64,000 nucleotides of DNA from Chromobacterium rhizoryzae. Lineage in GTDB: Bacteria > Pseudomonadota > Gammaproteobacteria > Burkholderiales > Chromobacteriaceae. Position numbers and translations under genes: made by a program. The notes under the pieces are model-generated. The model searched no databases. It was not told the origin of the DNA and saw only the letters and a program-made list of their open reading frames with translations. Numbering within the stretch: the first letter of the stretch is position 1; every line of letters begins with the position of its first letter. The stretch spans positions 3,348,001 through 3,412,000 of the forward strand of contig NZ_CP066126.1 of the NCBI RefSeq assembly GCF_020544465.1, given 5' to 3'. Below, piece by piece: positions 8,952 through 17,433 of this stretch.

Positions 8952-8970
8952 AACATAGCTATGTTAAAAT
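8952..8970 (+). promoter_or_regulatory. Operator palindrome and -10 box of the marR gene
   Basis: AACATAGCTATGTT (8952-8965) is a perfect 14-bp palindrome running into a -10-like TAAAAT (8965-8970). The marR ATG at 8977 begins only 6 bases after that box, and no Shine-Dalgarno is present, so the message may be leaderless and autorepressed. Confidence 0.6.
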
Positions 8971-8976
8971 AGAAAA

Positions 8977-9435
8977 ATGCCTAACTCATCGATCCCGGCG
9001 GAGGCCGTGTCCCGGCTGCGCCTGCAACTGATGGCCTTGACGCGCCGCTTGCGCCAGGAGGCCCAAGACGACGAACTGCCGTTTGCCCAGCTTTCGCTGC
9101 TGGCCAGCATCGAACGCGCGGACGGCGCCGCAACGCCATCTGCGCTGGCCCGCGCGGAAAAGCTGCGCAGTTCCAACCTGGCCAGCCTGCTGCGCGAACT
9201 CGACGCCGGCGGCCTGATTCTGCGCGCCGGCGACCCCGAAGACGGCCGCAAAGTCCGGATTCGCCTGAGCGGCGCCGGCCGCCAGGTCCTTGACGCTCAC
9301 CGCCTGCGCAAAGACGACTGGCTGCGCGCCGCGCTGGCCGAACTGCCGCCGCAGCGCCTGGAACTGCTGCTCGCCGCCGGCGAGCTGCTGGCGGAACTGG
9401 CCGCGGCTGAAACGCCGGCCGTTCGCCGGTCTTGA
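8977..9435 (+). CDS. MarR-family transcriptional regulator
   Basis: A 152-residue winged-helix repressor of the MarR family. The recognition region is PSALARAEKLRSSNLASLLREL (about residues 48-70), followed by the wing with the family signature DPEDGRKVRIRLS (residues 87-99). MarR proteins usually sense small aromatic or oxidant ligands. The palindrome at 8952-8965 is its likely own operator. The isochorismatase-fold gene begins 25 bp after its stop and is probably co-transcribed and controlled by it. Confidence 0.9.
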   Translation: MPNSSIPAEAVSRLRLQLMALTRRLRQEAQDDELPFAQLSLLASIERADGAATPSALARAEKLRSSNLASLLRELDAGGLILRAGDPEDGRKVRIRLSGAGRQVLDAHRLRKDDWLRAALAELPPQRLELLLAAGELLAELAAAETPAVRRS

Positions 9436-9460
9436 TCAATACGCCATAAGGAACTCAGCG

Positions 9461-10033
9461 ATGAACACCGCTTTTATCGGACTGGACTATATTCGCGACA
9501 TCATGATGGACGGCGGCAAGGTCGCCCGCTGCGCCGAGCACGCGCGTCAACGCGGCGTCATCGCCGCCGCCAACCAGGCCATCGCCGAGGCGCGCCGCCG
9601 CCGCTGGCTGGTGGCGCAGGTGAAAGTGGGCTTCGCGCCCTCCTATGTGGAACAACCCAAGGCCTCGCCGCTGTTCGGCCGCGCTCACGAATTCGGCGCG
9701 CTGGATCTGTCCGGCCCCGGCACCGCCTTCCACCCGGAGCTGGACGTAAGGCCGGAAGACGCCATCGTGATCAAGCCGCGCGTCAGCGCCTTCTACGCCA
9801 CCTCGCTGGAAGCGGTGCTGCGCGCCCATCACATCGAACGCCTGATCCTGTCCGGCGTCAGCAGCACTTGGGCGGTGCAGGCCGCCGCGCGCGACGCTCA
9901 CGACCGCGATTACCAGGTGCTGGTGCTGGAGGACGGCTGCGCCGCCGCCAGCGAGGAAGAGCATCAGATCTCAATGCGCCAGCTGGCGACGATAGCCCGC
10001 ATCATCAGCCTGGACGAGCTGGCCGCGCTGTAA
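9461..10033 (+). CDS. Isochorismatase-fold cysteine-hydrolase homologue lacking the Cys
   Basis: A 190-residue protein of the isochorismatase/nicotinamidase superfamily. Family marks are GLDYIRDIM with Asp9, VIKPRVSAF with Lys105, and the strand LILSGVSSTWAVQAAARDA. In Cys-dependent members this last motif reads GVxTxxCV; here the Cys position (138) is Ala, so Cys-type amidase chemistry is not expected. True isochorismatases such as PhzD also lack that Cys, so a non-Cys hydrolase remains possible. The start ATGAACACC is preceded by AAGGAACT. Its stop TAA overlaps the start of a family 1 repeat. Confidence 0.82.
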   Translation: MNTAFIGLDYIRDIMMDGGKVARCAEHARQRGVIAAANQAIAEARRRRWLVAQVKVGFAPSYVEQPKASPLFGRAHEFGALDLSGPGTAFHPELDVRPEDAIVIKPRVSAFYATSLEAVLRAHHIERLILSGVSSTWAVQAAARDAHDRDYQVLVLEDGCAAASEEEHQISMRQLATIARIISLDELAAL

Positions 10034-10124
10034 GAACCTGTTTACGACCTGCTGCGCTTCGTGAGATGCGGCACGATGAGTACGCCTTGTCTCGCCTTAG
10101 CTCGCTAGATCGTAAACACGTTCT
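10033..10124 (+). repeat. Family 1 repeat, internally shortened copy
   Basis: Ends AGAACCTGTTTACGACCT and AGATCGTAAACACGTTCT form terminal inverted repeats. The copy is 92 bp, lacking the central GTACATTCCGC block of full copies. It starts on the last base of the preceding stop codon. Confidence 0.85.
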
Positions 10125-10144
10125 AAACTATGCGGCTCGATGGC

Positions 10145-11062
10145 TCAATACAGATAAATACCCTGCTGCGACGGCGCCGGAGCCGCCACTTCCTCGCCCT
10201 GCATCTCGCGCAAGGAGGCTTCGATGCCGTGGCAGAGCGCGGACAGCGGCAGGTCGTTGCCCTCCTTGCCAAACGGCTCCTCCAGCTCCTCGCCTATCAC
10301 TTCCAGCGCCAGATAGGTGTAGGCGATGAAGACCGCGATCGCCGGCGTCAGCCAGCCTATGCTGGTGACCAGGCCGGCCGGCAGCAGCAGGCTATACACC
10401 GTGACGGTGCGGTTGAGCAGCACCCGGTAAGTGAAGGGAATGGGCGTGGAGGCGATGCGCTCGCAGCCGCCCAGCACTTCCGACAGCGAGTTCAGATTAC
10501 GGTCCAGCGCATGCCATTGCATATCGCCCAACACGCCGTCGCCGCGCATGCGCGCGGCCAATTGCCCTAGCCAGGACAGGATCAGCGCCGGCTTGAAGCG
10601 CGCCGCCAACGCCTTGTCCAGAATCTCCTCCGGCAGCAAACGGCGCAGATGGGCGTCGGCGTCGTCGCCGCGCAACTGCGCCTTGAGCGCGTAGGCGAAG
10701 GCGCAACAGCCGTCTATCAGACGCCGCGCGTCCGCATTGTCCGGCGCCAGCGACAGAACCTGCCGCGCCAGCGAGCGGTTGACGATCAGCAAGCTGCCCC
10801 ACAGCTTGCGCGCCTCCCAAAAGCGCTCGTAGCTGACCGAGTTGCGAAAACCCAGGAAGATGGCCAGCGACACCCCCATCAAGGTAAAGGCGGGAATGCT
10901 GAGCGCGGAGTCCGCGTGTTCGCTCAGCCACCAGCCGCGCACGGCGGCGGCGGCGATGGAAATGAAGAAGACCAGCAGCAGGCGCGGCATGATGCGCGGC
11001 AGCACCGAACCGTGCCAGACAAACAACAGGCGCAGCCAGGAAGAAGTGGATCTAACAATCAT
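10145..11062 (-). CDS. Bestrophin-like (UPF0187/YneE family) membrane channel
   Basis: A 305-residue inner-membrane protein of the bacterial bestrophin family, which forms pentameric ion channels. Supporting motifs are WHGSVLPRIMPRLL, AIFLGFRNSVSYERFWEARK (the highly conserved segment), PIPFTYRVLLNRTV and a C-terminal ALEVIGEELEEPFG. The start ATGATTGTTAGATCC was chosen because it begins directly before the first conserved helix; an open frame continues upstream only through repeat DNA. It converges on the isochorismatase-fold gene, with a repeat copy between. Confidence 0.88.
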   Translation of the reverse strand: MIVRSTSSWLRLLFVWHGSVLPRIMPRLLLVFFISIAAAAVRGWWLSEHADSALSIPAFTLMGVSLAIFLGFRNSVSYERFWEARKLWGSLLIVNRSLARQVLSLAPDNADARRLIDGCCAFAYALKAQLRGDDADAHLRRLLPEEILDKALAARFKPALILSWLGQLAARMRGDGVLGDMQWHALDRNLNSLSEVLGGCERIASTPIPFTYRVLLNRTVTVYSLLLPAGLVTSIGWLTPAIAVFIAYTYLALEVIGEELEEPFGKEGNDLPLSALCHGIEASLREMQGEEVAAPAPSQQGIYLY

Positions 11063-11082
11063 GGCGGGAATATGACGAAGTA

Positions 11083-11224
11083 AGAACGTGTTTACGATCT
11101 CGCGAGCCAAGGCGAGACAAGGCGAAAACAGCTGAGAAAGCGGAATGTACACACGGTACATGAGCATTTCGAAGAGGTTTTCAACGCCGTATCGCCAACG
11201 CGCAGCTGATCGTAAACAGGTTCT
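11083..11224 (-). repeat. Family 1 repeat, full copy
   Basis: A 142-bp copy in reverse orientation. The left end is AGAACGTGTTTACGATCT and the right end GATCGTAAACAGGTTCT. The core reads GCGGAATGTACACACGGTAC, the reverse of the block seen at 13225 and 42987. It separates the bestrophin and LysR genes. Confidence 0.92.
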
Positions 11225-11288
11225 AAAATGGTTGACCGGCCTCCATGATAGGGCAGCTTGCCCCTGCGCCGCCATGTTTGCGCCCGAT

Positions 11289-12188
11289 TCACACAAGATG
11301 CGGCGCCAGCGCCTCCGCCAGCCAATCCATGAAAACCTGCGCCCGGCGCGGCAGGTTGCGGCGGTGGGCGTACAACAGCGTGACCGGCATCGGAGCGGCG
11401 CGGTAGTCCGGCAGCACTTCCACCAGTTCGCCGCTGTCCAGCAAATGGCGCACGCCGGACTCCGGCGCCTGAATCAGGCCCAGCCCGGCCAGACAGGCGG
11501 CCTGGTAGGCGTCGGCGTTATTGACGATGACGCTGCCGGCCATGGCCAGCCAATGGCTGCCGTTGCCGTCCCGCCACTCCCAGCCGGCCGGGCGCGCGCC
11601 CAGGGTGGAAACGTAGTGAACCAGCCGGTGCCGCGCCAGGTCCTCCAGGCCGGCCGGCGCGCCGTAACGCGCCAGATAGCCGGGGCTGGCGCAATTGAGC
11701 TGCCGAAAACGTCCCAGCGGCCGCGCCACCAGGCTGGAGTCGCCAAGCTCCCCCACGCGCAGCACGCAATCGAAACCTTCTCGCACGATGTCCACCTTGC
11801 GGTCGGTGCTGCTCAGCTCCAGCTCCAAACGCGGGTGGCGCTGCAGGAATTCGTCCAGCCGCGGCAATACCTGATAGCGCGCCACGCCGCTGGGCATGTC
11901 CACCCTCAGCCGCCCGCCCAGCGCCTCCTCGCCGCGCTGGAACATGCTTTGCAACTCGTCCATGTCCGCCAGCACGTCCTTGCAACGCTCGTAAAAAGCC
12001 TGCCCGTCCTGGGTCATCTGCACTTTGCGCGTGGTCCGGTGCAGCAGGCGCGCGCCCAGCCAGGATTCGGTCTGCTTGACCGCCACCGAGATGCTGGCCT
12101 TGGGCAGACCCAAGCTGTCCGCCGCCTGCGTGAAGCTGGACAACTCGGCCACCCGGACAAAAATCTGCATCGCTTCCAGCTTGTTCAT
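11289..12188 (-). CDS. LysR-family transcriptional regulator
   Basis: A 299-residue LysR-type regulator. The helix-turn-helix covers residues 1-60 (MNKLEAMQIFVRVAELSSF, then SLGLPKASISVAVKQTESWLG), followed by a substrate-binding domain with FDCVLRVGELGDSSLVARPLG. It belongs to the subgroup close to AaeR/DsdC-like regulators that control a divergent oxidoreductase. The start ATGAACAAGCTG was preferred over a further-upstream one because LysR proteins normally open this way. It is divergent from the short-chain dehydrogenase at 12316 across a 127-bp AT-rich gap, so that gene is the likely target. Confidence 0.92.
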   Translation of the reverse strand: MNKLEAMQIFVRVAELSSFTQAADSLGLPKASISVAVKQTESWLGARLLHRTTRKVQMTQDGQAFYERCKDVLADMDELQSMFQRGEEALGGRLRVDMPSGVARYQVLPRLDEFLQRHPRLELELSSTDRKVDIVREGFDCVLRVGELGDSSLVARPLGRFRQLNCASPGYLARYGAPAGLEDLARHRLVHYVSTLGARPAGWEWRDGNGSHWLAMAGSVIVNNADAYQAACLAGLGLIQAPESGVRHLLDSGELVEVLPDYRAAPMPVTLLYAHRRNLPRRAQVFMDWLAEALAPHLV

Positions 12189-12315
12189 GCCGCCGCCAAT
12201 TGTTATCAATATACGAACACTATAATTTAAATAATCATATTTGTTTATCAAAAACCATACAATAAACTGAGCTCATCGGGTCCAAGCCTGCACCCGCCCC
12301 CTACAGGAGATTCCC
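12189..12315. promoter_or_regulatory. Divergent promoter region, LysR / short-chain dehydrogenase
   Basis: The region is AT-rich (12200-12265, with TATAATTTAAATAATC), in contrast to the GC-rich genes on both sides. This is where a LysR protein would bind. The dehydrogenase has a good ribosome site, ACAGGAGA, at 12303-12310. Confidence 0.55.
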
Positions 12316-13074
12316 ATGAGCAAGAAAATCGCAGTCATCACCGGCGGCAGCCGCGGCCTGGGCAAAAGCGCGGCCCTGCACCTGGCGCGCCAGGGCGTGG
12401 ACGTGGTCATCACCTACCAAAGCCGCGCCGCCGACGCCGAGGCGGTGGTCGCCGAGATTCAAGCACTGGGCGGCCAGGCCGCCGCGCTGGCGCTGGACGT
12501 CGGCCAGAGCGCCGGCTTCGCCGCCTTCGCCGAGCGGCTGCGCCAGACGCTGGCCGAGCAATGGCGACGCGCCGACTTCGATTTTCTGGTCAACAACGCC
12601 GGCATCGGCATCCACGCCGCCTTCGCCGACACCAGCGAGGCGCAGTTCGACCAACTGATGAACATCCAGCTCAAAGGCCCGTTCTTCCTGACCCAAACGC
12701 TACTGCCGCTGATCGCCGACGGCGGCCGCATTCTCAACGTCTCCACCGGCCTGACCCGCTTCGCCCTGCCCGGCTACGCCGCCTACGCGGCGATGAAGGG
12801 CGGCGTGGAGGTGCTGACCCGCTACCTGGCCAAGGAGCTGGGGCCGCGCGGCATCGCGGTCAACGTCATCGCCCCCGGCGCGATTGAAACCGACTTCGGC
12901 GGCGGCCTGGTGCGCGACAACGAACAGGTCAACGCCCATATCGCCGCGCAAACCGCTCTGGGCCGCGTCGGCCGCCCCGACGACATCGGCGGCGCCATCG
13001 CCACCCTGCTCAGCGACGGCGCCGCCTGGGTCAACGGTCAGCGCGTGGAAGCCTCCGGCGGCATGTTCCTTTAA
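12316..13074 (+). CDS. Short-chain dehydrogenase/reductase (SDR)
   Basis: A 252-residue classical SDR that would reduce or oxidise a carbonyl/alcohol using NAD(P). The cofactor loop TGGSRGLG is at residues 9-16, NNAG at 93-96, the catalytic Ser near 143, and Tyr157-x3-Lys161 in YAAMK. The Arg in the glycine loop fits NADPH preference. The C-terminus, VEASGGMFL, is the usual SDR end. The substrate is unknown. It is likely regulated by the divergent LysR gene. Confidence 0.92.
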   Translation: MSKKIAVITGGSRGLGKSAALHLARQGVDVVITYQSRAADAEAVVAEIQALGGQAAALALDVGQSAGFAAFAERLRQTLAEQWRRADFDFLVNNAGIGIHAAFADTSEAQFDQLMNIQLKGPFFLTQTLLPLIADGGRILNVSTGLTRFALPGYAAYAAMKGGVEVLTRYLAKELGPRGIAVNVIAPGAIETDFGGGLVRDNEQVNAHIAAQTALGRVGRPDDIGGAIATLLSDGAAWVNGQRVEASGGMFL

Positions 13075-13121
13075 AAGAAGCAACAATCTCTGCAGCTCGG
13101 GACCATTGCCCAAGATATTGA

Positions 13122-13137
13122 ATCCGCTTAAGCGGAT
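13122..13137. repeat. 16-bp perfect palindrome
   Basis: ATCCGCTTAAGCGGAT reads the same on both strands. It lies 47 bp after the dehydrogenase stop with no T run, so it is not an obvious terminator. Confidence 0.7.
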
Positions 13138-13224
13138 AGGGATCTGGATTATCGGGACGGTCCTGAGCAGCAGGACGAACGCTGCGCCGAAAATCAGAGT
13201 GGGGAGGGACGTGCTCGCAGACTA

Positions 13225-13369
13225 AGAACCTGTTCAATGCCTGTTGTGCTCTGAAAGACGCGACAAGGTGAATATCGTATCGAAACGCTCATGCACCACG
13301 TGTGCATTCCGCTTCTTCAGCCGTTTTCGCCTTGTCTCGTTCTTGCCCGCGACGCTTTGAACAGGTTCT
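13225..13369 (+). repeat. Family 1 repeat, full copy
   Basis: A 145-bp copy. Ends AGAACCTGTTCAATGC and GCTTTGAACAGGTTCT; core CTCATGCACCACGTGTGCATT then CCGCTT, and CGCCTTGTCTCG. Its last base is part of the hflX stop codon. The hexamer CAGACT occurs on both sides, one base off the 5' end and flush at the 3' end. Confidence 0.92.
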
Positions 13370-14757
13370 CAGACTTCCCAATACTCCTTCTGACGCCCCT
13401 GCGAGCCGGGGTTCAACTGCTCGCGCAGGCTGCGCAGCTTGTCCGGCTCGCCGCGCACGCGGAACCAGCTGCCCTCTTCCTCCGCGCGTTCTTCCAGCAC
13501 CTGGCAGTGGCTGTAGATTTCGCCGCGCAGTTGCTGGGCGGACCACGGCAGCAGCAGTTCGCCTTCCTCCAGATCTCGCTGGAAGAAGGCCACGATCAGC
13601 GCGCGCAGCGCCGCCACTTCCTCGGGGCGGCGCGCGCTCATCACCACGCAGTCCGGATAGCGTTGCCGCAGCTCGGCGGCCCAGGCCGCCTGCTCGGCCG
13701 CGTCGCCGACATGATCTATCTTGTTGAACACCCGGATGCGCGGCACTTCGTCGGCGCCGATTTCCTTCAAGACCTCGTCGGTCACTTCCAGCTGACGCTG
13801 GAAGCCCGGGTCGCTGGCGTCGATCACATGCAGCAGCAGGGCCGCGTCCAACGCTTCTTCCAGCGTGGACTTGAACGAGGCCACCAGGCCGTGAGGCAGG
13901 TTCTTGATGAAGCCCACGGTATCGCTGACCAGCACCCGCGGCACGCTTTCCGGGTAGATGGCGCGCACCGTGGTGTCCAGGGTGGCGAACAGCTTATTGG
14001 CCACCAGCACTTCGCTGCCGGTCAAGGCGCGCATCAGCGTGGACTTGCCGGCATTGGTGTAGCCCACCAGCGACACCCCGCCCAGACCCTGGCCCTGGCG
14101 CTCCAGCCGGCGCGCGCGCTGGGTCTTGCGCTCCAGCTCCATCGCGACGATTTCGCGCTGCAGCTCGGCGATACGGTCGCGCACCTTGCGACGATCCAGC
14201 TCGGTATGCGATTCGCCGGCGCCGCGCCCGCCCATGCCACTGCGCTGCCGGCCTTGCGGCCCGGCCAGCTTGGCCGCCTCGCGCAAGCGCGGCGCCATAT
14301 AACCGAGACGGGCGATTTCCACCTGGGCGCGCGCCGCGCGCGAGCGGGCGTTGCGGTGGAAGATCTCCAGAATCACCATGGTGCGGTCCATCACCTCGCA
14401 GCCGACGGCCAGCTCCAGATTGCGCGCCTGCGACGGCGAGATTTCGTGGTCCACCAGCAAGGCGTCGATCTCCACCGTACCGGCGTCCAAGACCGGCGGC
14501 GCGTCCTCCAGCTCGTCGTTGCGAAGACCGCGATTGACGAACTGGCTGATTTCCTCCAGCTTGCCCACGCCCATATAGGCGGTGCGGTCGAAGCTGTTAC
14601 GCTTTTGCACAAAGGTCCGCACCACTTGGAAGCCCAGGGTCTTGGCCAGTTCGCTCAGTTCGGTGAGCGAGGCCTCGAACTCGACATCGCTGACATCGGG
14701 CAACTGGACCGAGGCCACCAGGGCGTAGCGGGGTTTCTCTTTGACTTCTGTTTGCAT
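13369..14757 (-). CDS. hflX: Ribosome-associated GTPase HflX
   Basis: HflX is a GTP-binding protein that docks on the large ribosomal subunit and can split stalled ribosomes under stress. The 462-residue protein has the N-terminal HflX domain (with AYMGVGKLEEI and IDALLVDHEISPSQARNLE), a coiled-coil linker rich in Arg and Glu, the G domain with P-loop GYTNAGKST, DTVGFI and NKID, and a C-terminal tail. The usual E. coli partner genes hfq and hflKC are not adjacent. Its stop codon touches the repeat at 13225-13369. Confidence 0.95.
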   Translation of the reverse strand: MQTEVKEKPRYALVASVQLPDVSDVEFEASLTELSELAKTLGFQVVRTFVQKRNSFDRTAYMGVGKLEEISQFVNRGLRNDELEDAPPVLDAGTVEIDALLVDHEISPSQARNLELAVGCEVMDRTMVILEIFHRNARSRAARAQVEIARLGYMAPRLREAAKLAGPQGRQRSGMGGRGAGESHTELDRRKVRDRIAELQREIVAMELERKTQRARRLERQGQGLGGVSLVGYTNAGKSTLMRALTGSEVLVANKLFATLDTTVRAIYPESVPRVLVSDTVGFIKNLPHGLVASFKSTLEEALDAALLLHVIDASDPGFQRQLEVTDEVLKEIGADEVPRIRVFNKIDHVGDAAEQAAWAAELRQRYPDCVVMSARRPEEVAALRALIVAFFQRDLEEGELLLPWSAQQLRGEIYSHCQVLEERAEEEGSWFRVRGEPDKLRSLREQLNPGSQGRQKEYWEV

Positions 14758-14918
14758 GTGCGTATGACTTTAACTTGATAGCGAGCCCAGATAGTACTCG
14801 CAAACGGGACTTCCCGCTGCGCAACGCGCGTTGCGGCGACGCCACGCCCCGCTTGACCCGACCGCGGGCAGCGTCGATACTCCTGCCGCTTCAAGTCCAT
14901 CGCCGTCAACGCCAATCC

Positions 14919-16184
14919 ATGTCATTCACCTCACTGGGCCTGTCGCCCGCCCTGGCCCAGGCCGCCAGCGATCAGGGCTACCCGGCCCCCACCGCGGTTC
15001 AGCTCGCCGCCGTCCCCGCCGTTTTGCAAGGCCACGATGTGCTGGCCACCGCGCAAACCGGTTCCGGCAAAACCGCGGCCTACTGCCTGCCGCTGTTGCA
15101 GCAATGGCTGGCTGGCCGCCAGGCCTCGCCTCGCCAGACGCAAACGCTGATCCTGCTCCCCACCCGGGAACTGGCGGCGCAAGTGGGCGACGCCCTGCGC
15201 CAGCTGGCCCAGGGCCTGCCGCGCCGGCCCAAGATCGCCGTGGTCTTCGGCGGCGTCTCCATCAATCCTCAGATGATGGCCTTGCGCGGCGGCGCCGACA
15301 TCGTGGCGGCCACGCCCGGCCGGCTGCTGGACCTGCTGGCGCACAATGCGCTGCGGCTCGCCGCCGTCGACACCCTGGTGCTGGACGAGGCCGACCGCCT
15401 GCTCGACCTCGGCTTCGCCGACGAACTGGCCCGCTTGCTGGCGCAGCTGCCGCCCTACCGGCAAAACCTGATGTTTTCCGCCACCTTCCCGCCCGCCGTG
15501 CGCGCGCTGGCGGAGCAACTGCTGAACCAGCCGCGGCATATCGACATCGCGCCCGGCGACGTCGCCGCGCCGGACATCCGCCAGCGCGTCATAGAGGTGG
15601 ACGCCGGCCGGCGCACCATGTTGTTGCGCCATCTGCTGCACACCCATGGCTGGGAGCGGGCTCTGGTCTTCGTGGCCAGCCGCCACACCGCAGACCGAGT
15701 GGCCGGCAAGCTGCAGGCCGCCGGCGTCCGCGCCGCCGCGCTGCACGGCGATTGCAGCCAGGGACAACGCGGCCAGGTGCTGGCCGACCTCAAGTCCGGC
15801 CGTCTGCAAGTTCTGGTAGCCACCGATGTGGCCGCGCGCGGCATCGACATCGCCCGCCTGCCGGTGGTGGTGAACTACGATCTGCCGCGCTCGCCGGTGG
15901 ACTACACCCACCGCATCGGTCGCACCGGCCGCGCCGGCGCCAGCGGCGAGGCCATCAGCTTCGTCAGCGCCGATTGCGCCGCGCATTTCCAATTGATAGA
16001 GAAACGCCAGCAACTGCGACTGCCGCGCGAACGGATCGCCGGTTTCGAACCCATCGCCGCCAGCCCGGCCGCGGCCGCGAGCGCCGCCACGAACCCGGCA
16101 GCCGACAACGGCGGCGTCAAGGGCAAACGCAAGAGCAAGAAGGACAAATTGCGGGAAGCCGCGGTCCAAGCCGAGCAGCGCTGA
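14919..16184 (+). CDS. DEAD-box RNA helicase, RhlE-like
   Basis: A 421-residue ATP-dependent RNA helicase that remodels RNA or ribosome assembly intermediates. All core motifs are visible: FTSLGLSPALAQA and the Q motif, AQTGSGKT (45-52), PTRELA, TPGR, DEAD, SAT, and in the second RecA domain ARGID and HRIGRTGR. A short basic tail (GKRKSKKDK) follows the core. The start MSFTSLGLS is the standard RhlE opening; a longer in-frame start would have no homologous sequence. A terminator follows at 16225. Confidence 0.93.
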   Translation: MSFTSLGLSPALAQAASDQGYPAPTAVQLAAVPAVLQGHDVLATAQTGSGKTAAYCLPLLQQWLAGRQASPRQTQTLILLPTRELAAQVGDALRQLAQGLPRRPKIAVVFGGVSINPQMMALRGGADIVAATPGRLLDLLAHNALRLAAVDTLVLDEADRLLDLGFADELARLLAQLPPYRQNLMFSATFPPAVRALAEQLLNQPRHIDIAPGDVAAPDIRQRVIEVDAGRRTMLLRHLLHTHGWERALVFVASRHTADRVAGKLQAAGVRAAALHGDCSQGQRGQVLADLKSGRLQVLVATDVAARGIDIARLPVVVNYDLPRSPVDYTHRIGRTGRAGASGEAISFVSADCAAHFQLIEKRQQLRLPRERIAGFEPIAASPAAAASAATNPAADNGGVKGKRKSKKDKLREAAVQAEQR

Positions 16185-16224
16185 GCGCCTCGCCGGGCCG
16201 AGCGGGATCTAGACGGCAAACAAA

Positions 16225-16259
16225 CAGGGCCGCCCCCAAACGGGAGCGGCCCTGTTTTC
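16225..16259. terminator. Bidirectional terminator, helicase / NagD-like gene
   Basis: CAGGGCCGC pairs with GCGGCCCTG (inner CCC / GGG extension), followed by TTTT on the plus strand and by TTTGTTTG on the minus strand. It sits between the convergent genes. Confidence 0.85.
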
Positions 16260-16330
16260 GTCCGACGCCGGCCTGACCGGCCATGGCTTGTTCAAAGCCT
16301 CGCGACGCGCAACAGAACGTAGCCAGGCTC

Positions 16331-17110
16331 TTACAAGGCCCCCGGATCAATCTCCGCCACGCTCTCGAACACATAGTCCGGCTGGTAGGGAAACTGCTCC
16401 ATGGATTCGCGCGACGACACGCCGGACAACACCAGCGCGGTGCCCATGCCGGCTTCTATGCCGCCGACGATGTCGGTGTCCATCCGGTCGCCTATCATCA
16501 CCGCCTCCTCCGGATGCACGCCCAGCTTGCGGGTGGCCAGCATCATCATCAGCGAGTTCGGCTTGCCCACGATGTAGGGCTTCTTGCCGGTGGCGGCCTC
16601 GATGGCGGCCAGCAGCGTGCCGGCGGCCGGCTCGTAGCCGCCGCCCTCTATCGGATCGATCATATCCGGGTTGGTGCCGATGAATTTGGCGCCCTGGTCG
16701 ATAAAACGCACCGCCTTCTTGATCTGCTCGAAACTGAAGGTCTGGGACTTGGCCACCACCACGTAATCCGGATGGGATTCGGAAATGGAAAACCCCACCT
16801 TGTACAGCTCGTTGATCAGGCCGGCGCCGCCCACCACGTAGGCGGTGGGCATGGCCTTGCGCGTCTGGCTGCGCAGAAACATCGCCGTGGCCATCGCGCT
16901 GGTGATGAAGTTGTCTTCCGTCACGCCGTTGATGCCCAGGCTCTCCAGCTTCAGCCTCAGATCCAGCGGCGTCTGCTCCGCGTTATTGGTCAGAAACAGG
17001 AAGGGCGTGCCGCCCTGCGTCAGGCGGTTGACGAAATCGCGCGCGCCCGGAATCAGTTGCTTGCCCCGATAAATCACTCCGTCCATGTCGGAAATGATGC
17101 TTTTGCTCAT
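16331..17110 (-). CDS. HAD-superfamily IIA phosphatase, NagD-like
   Basis: A 259-residue haloacid-dehalogenase-type phosphatase of the NagD subfamily (sugar phosphates or nucleoside monophosphates as substrates). Motif I DMDGVIYRG has the catalytic Asp8 and Asp10, motif II is LTNNAEQ, and motif III/IV appear as VGKPNSLMM and MIGDRMDTDIVGG. The cap domain of type C2 lies between. The start ATGAGCAAAAGC gives the standard short N-terminus; ATGGACCGT nine bases upstream is an alternative. Confidence 0.93.
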   Translation of the reverse strand: MSKSIISDMDGVIYRGKQLIPGARDFVNRLTQGGTPFLFLTNNAEQTPLDLRLKLESLGINGVTEDNFITSAMATAMFLRSQTRKAMPTAYVVGGAGLINELYKVGFSISESHPDYVVVAKSQTFSFEQIKKAVRFIDQGAKFIGTNPDMIDPIEGGGYEPAAGTLLAAIEAATGKKPYIVGKPNSLMMMLATRKLGVHPEEAVMIGDRMDTDIVGGIEAGMGTALVLSGVSSRESMEQFPYQPDYVFESVAEIDPGAL

Positions 17111-17433
17111 ACGGTCCATCCAAAACTGCAAGTGCCGACTCCGCCGGCACGGTGGCGGGCCGCGGCTCATTCGCCGCAACGGCGACAGCATAGCACGGCG
17201 GCGCGGTGGCCGGCGCCCTCCTTGCCGCCGAGCGGAAAGACAGCGGCCGGGCGCGCGGCGTCGTCCCAATGGACAGGCGACGCCGCGCCAAGCTATCTGT
17301 ATGGGATCTTTGCCTGTACCATCGGAGCCAGATGCACGCATGCCCGTCGGGCCGTTCCGCCGGCGGGCTCCTTTCGCAGCAGCGGCCGCGCCGTCCCGGC
17401 GCGACCTTTTGCCATCCAGGGAGCGCAGCACGT
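17111..17433. other. Intergenic region between nagD-like and acetoacetate decarboxylase genes
   Basis: A 323-bp divergent gap. It is GC-rich (GGCGGCGCGGTGGCCGG and similar) with no convincing small gene or repeat copy. The promoter for the downstream cassette probably lies near 17290-17340, where TATCTGTATGGGATC occurs, but no clear -35/-10 pair can be assigned. Confidence 0.4.

Noticed and set aside
11145..12230. A frame beginning MYTRYMSISKRF, similar to starts seen at 33994 and near 43066
   Set aside because: These recurrent peptides come from the family 1 repeat core read in one frame. They are interrupted or run into antisense of other genes, so they are not proteins.
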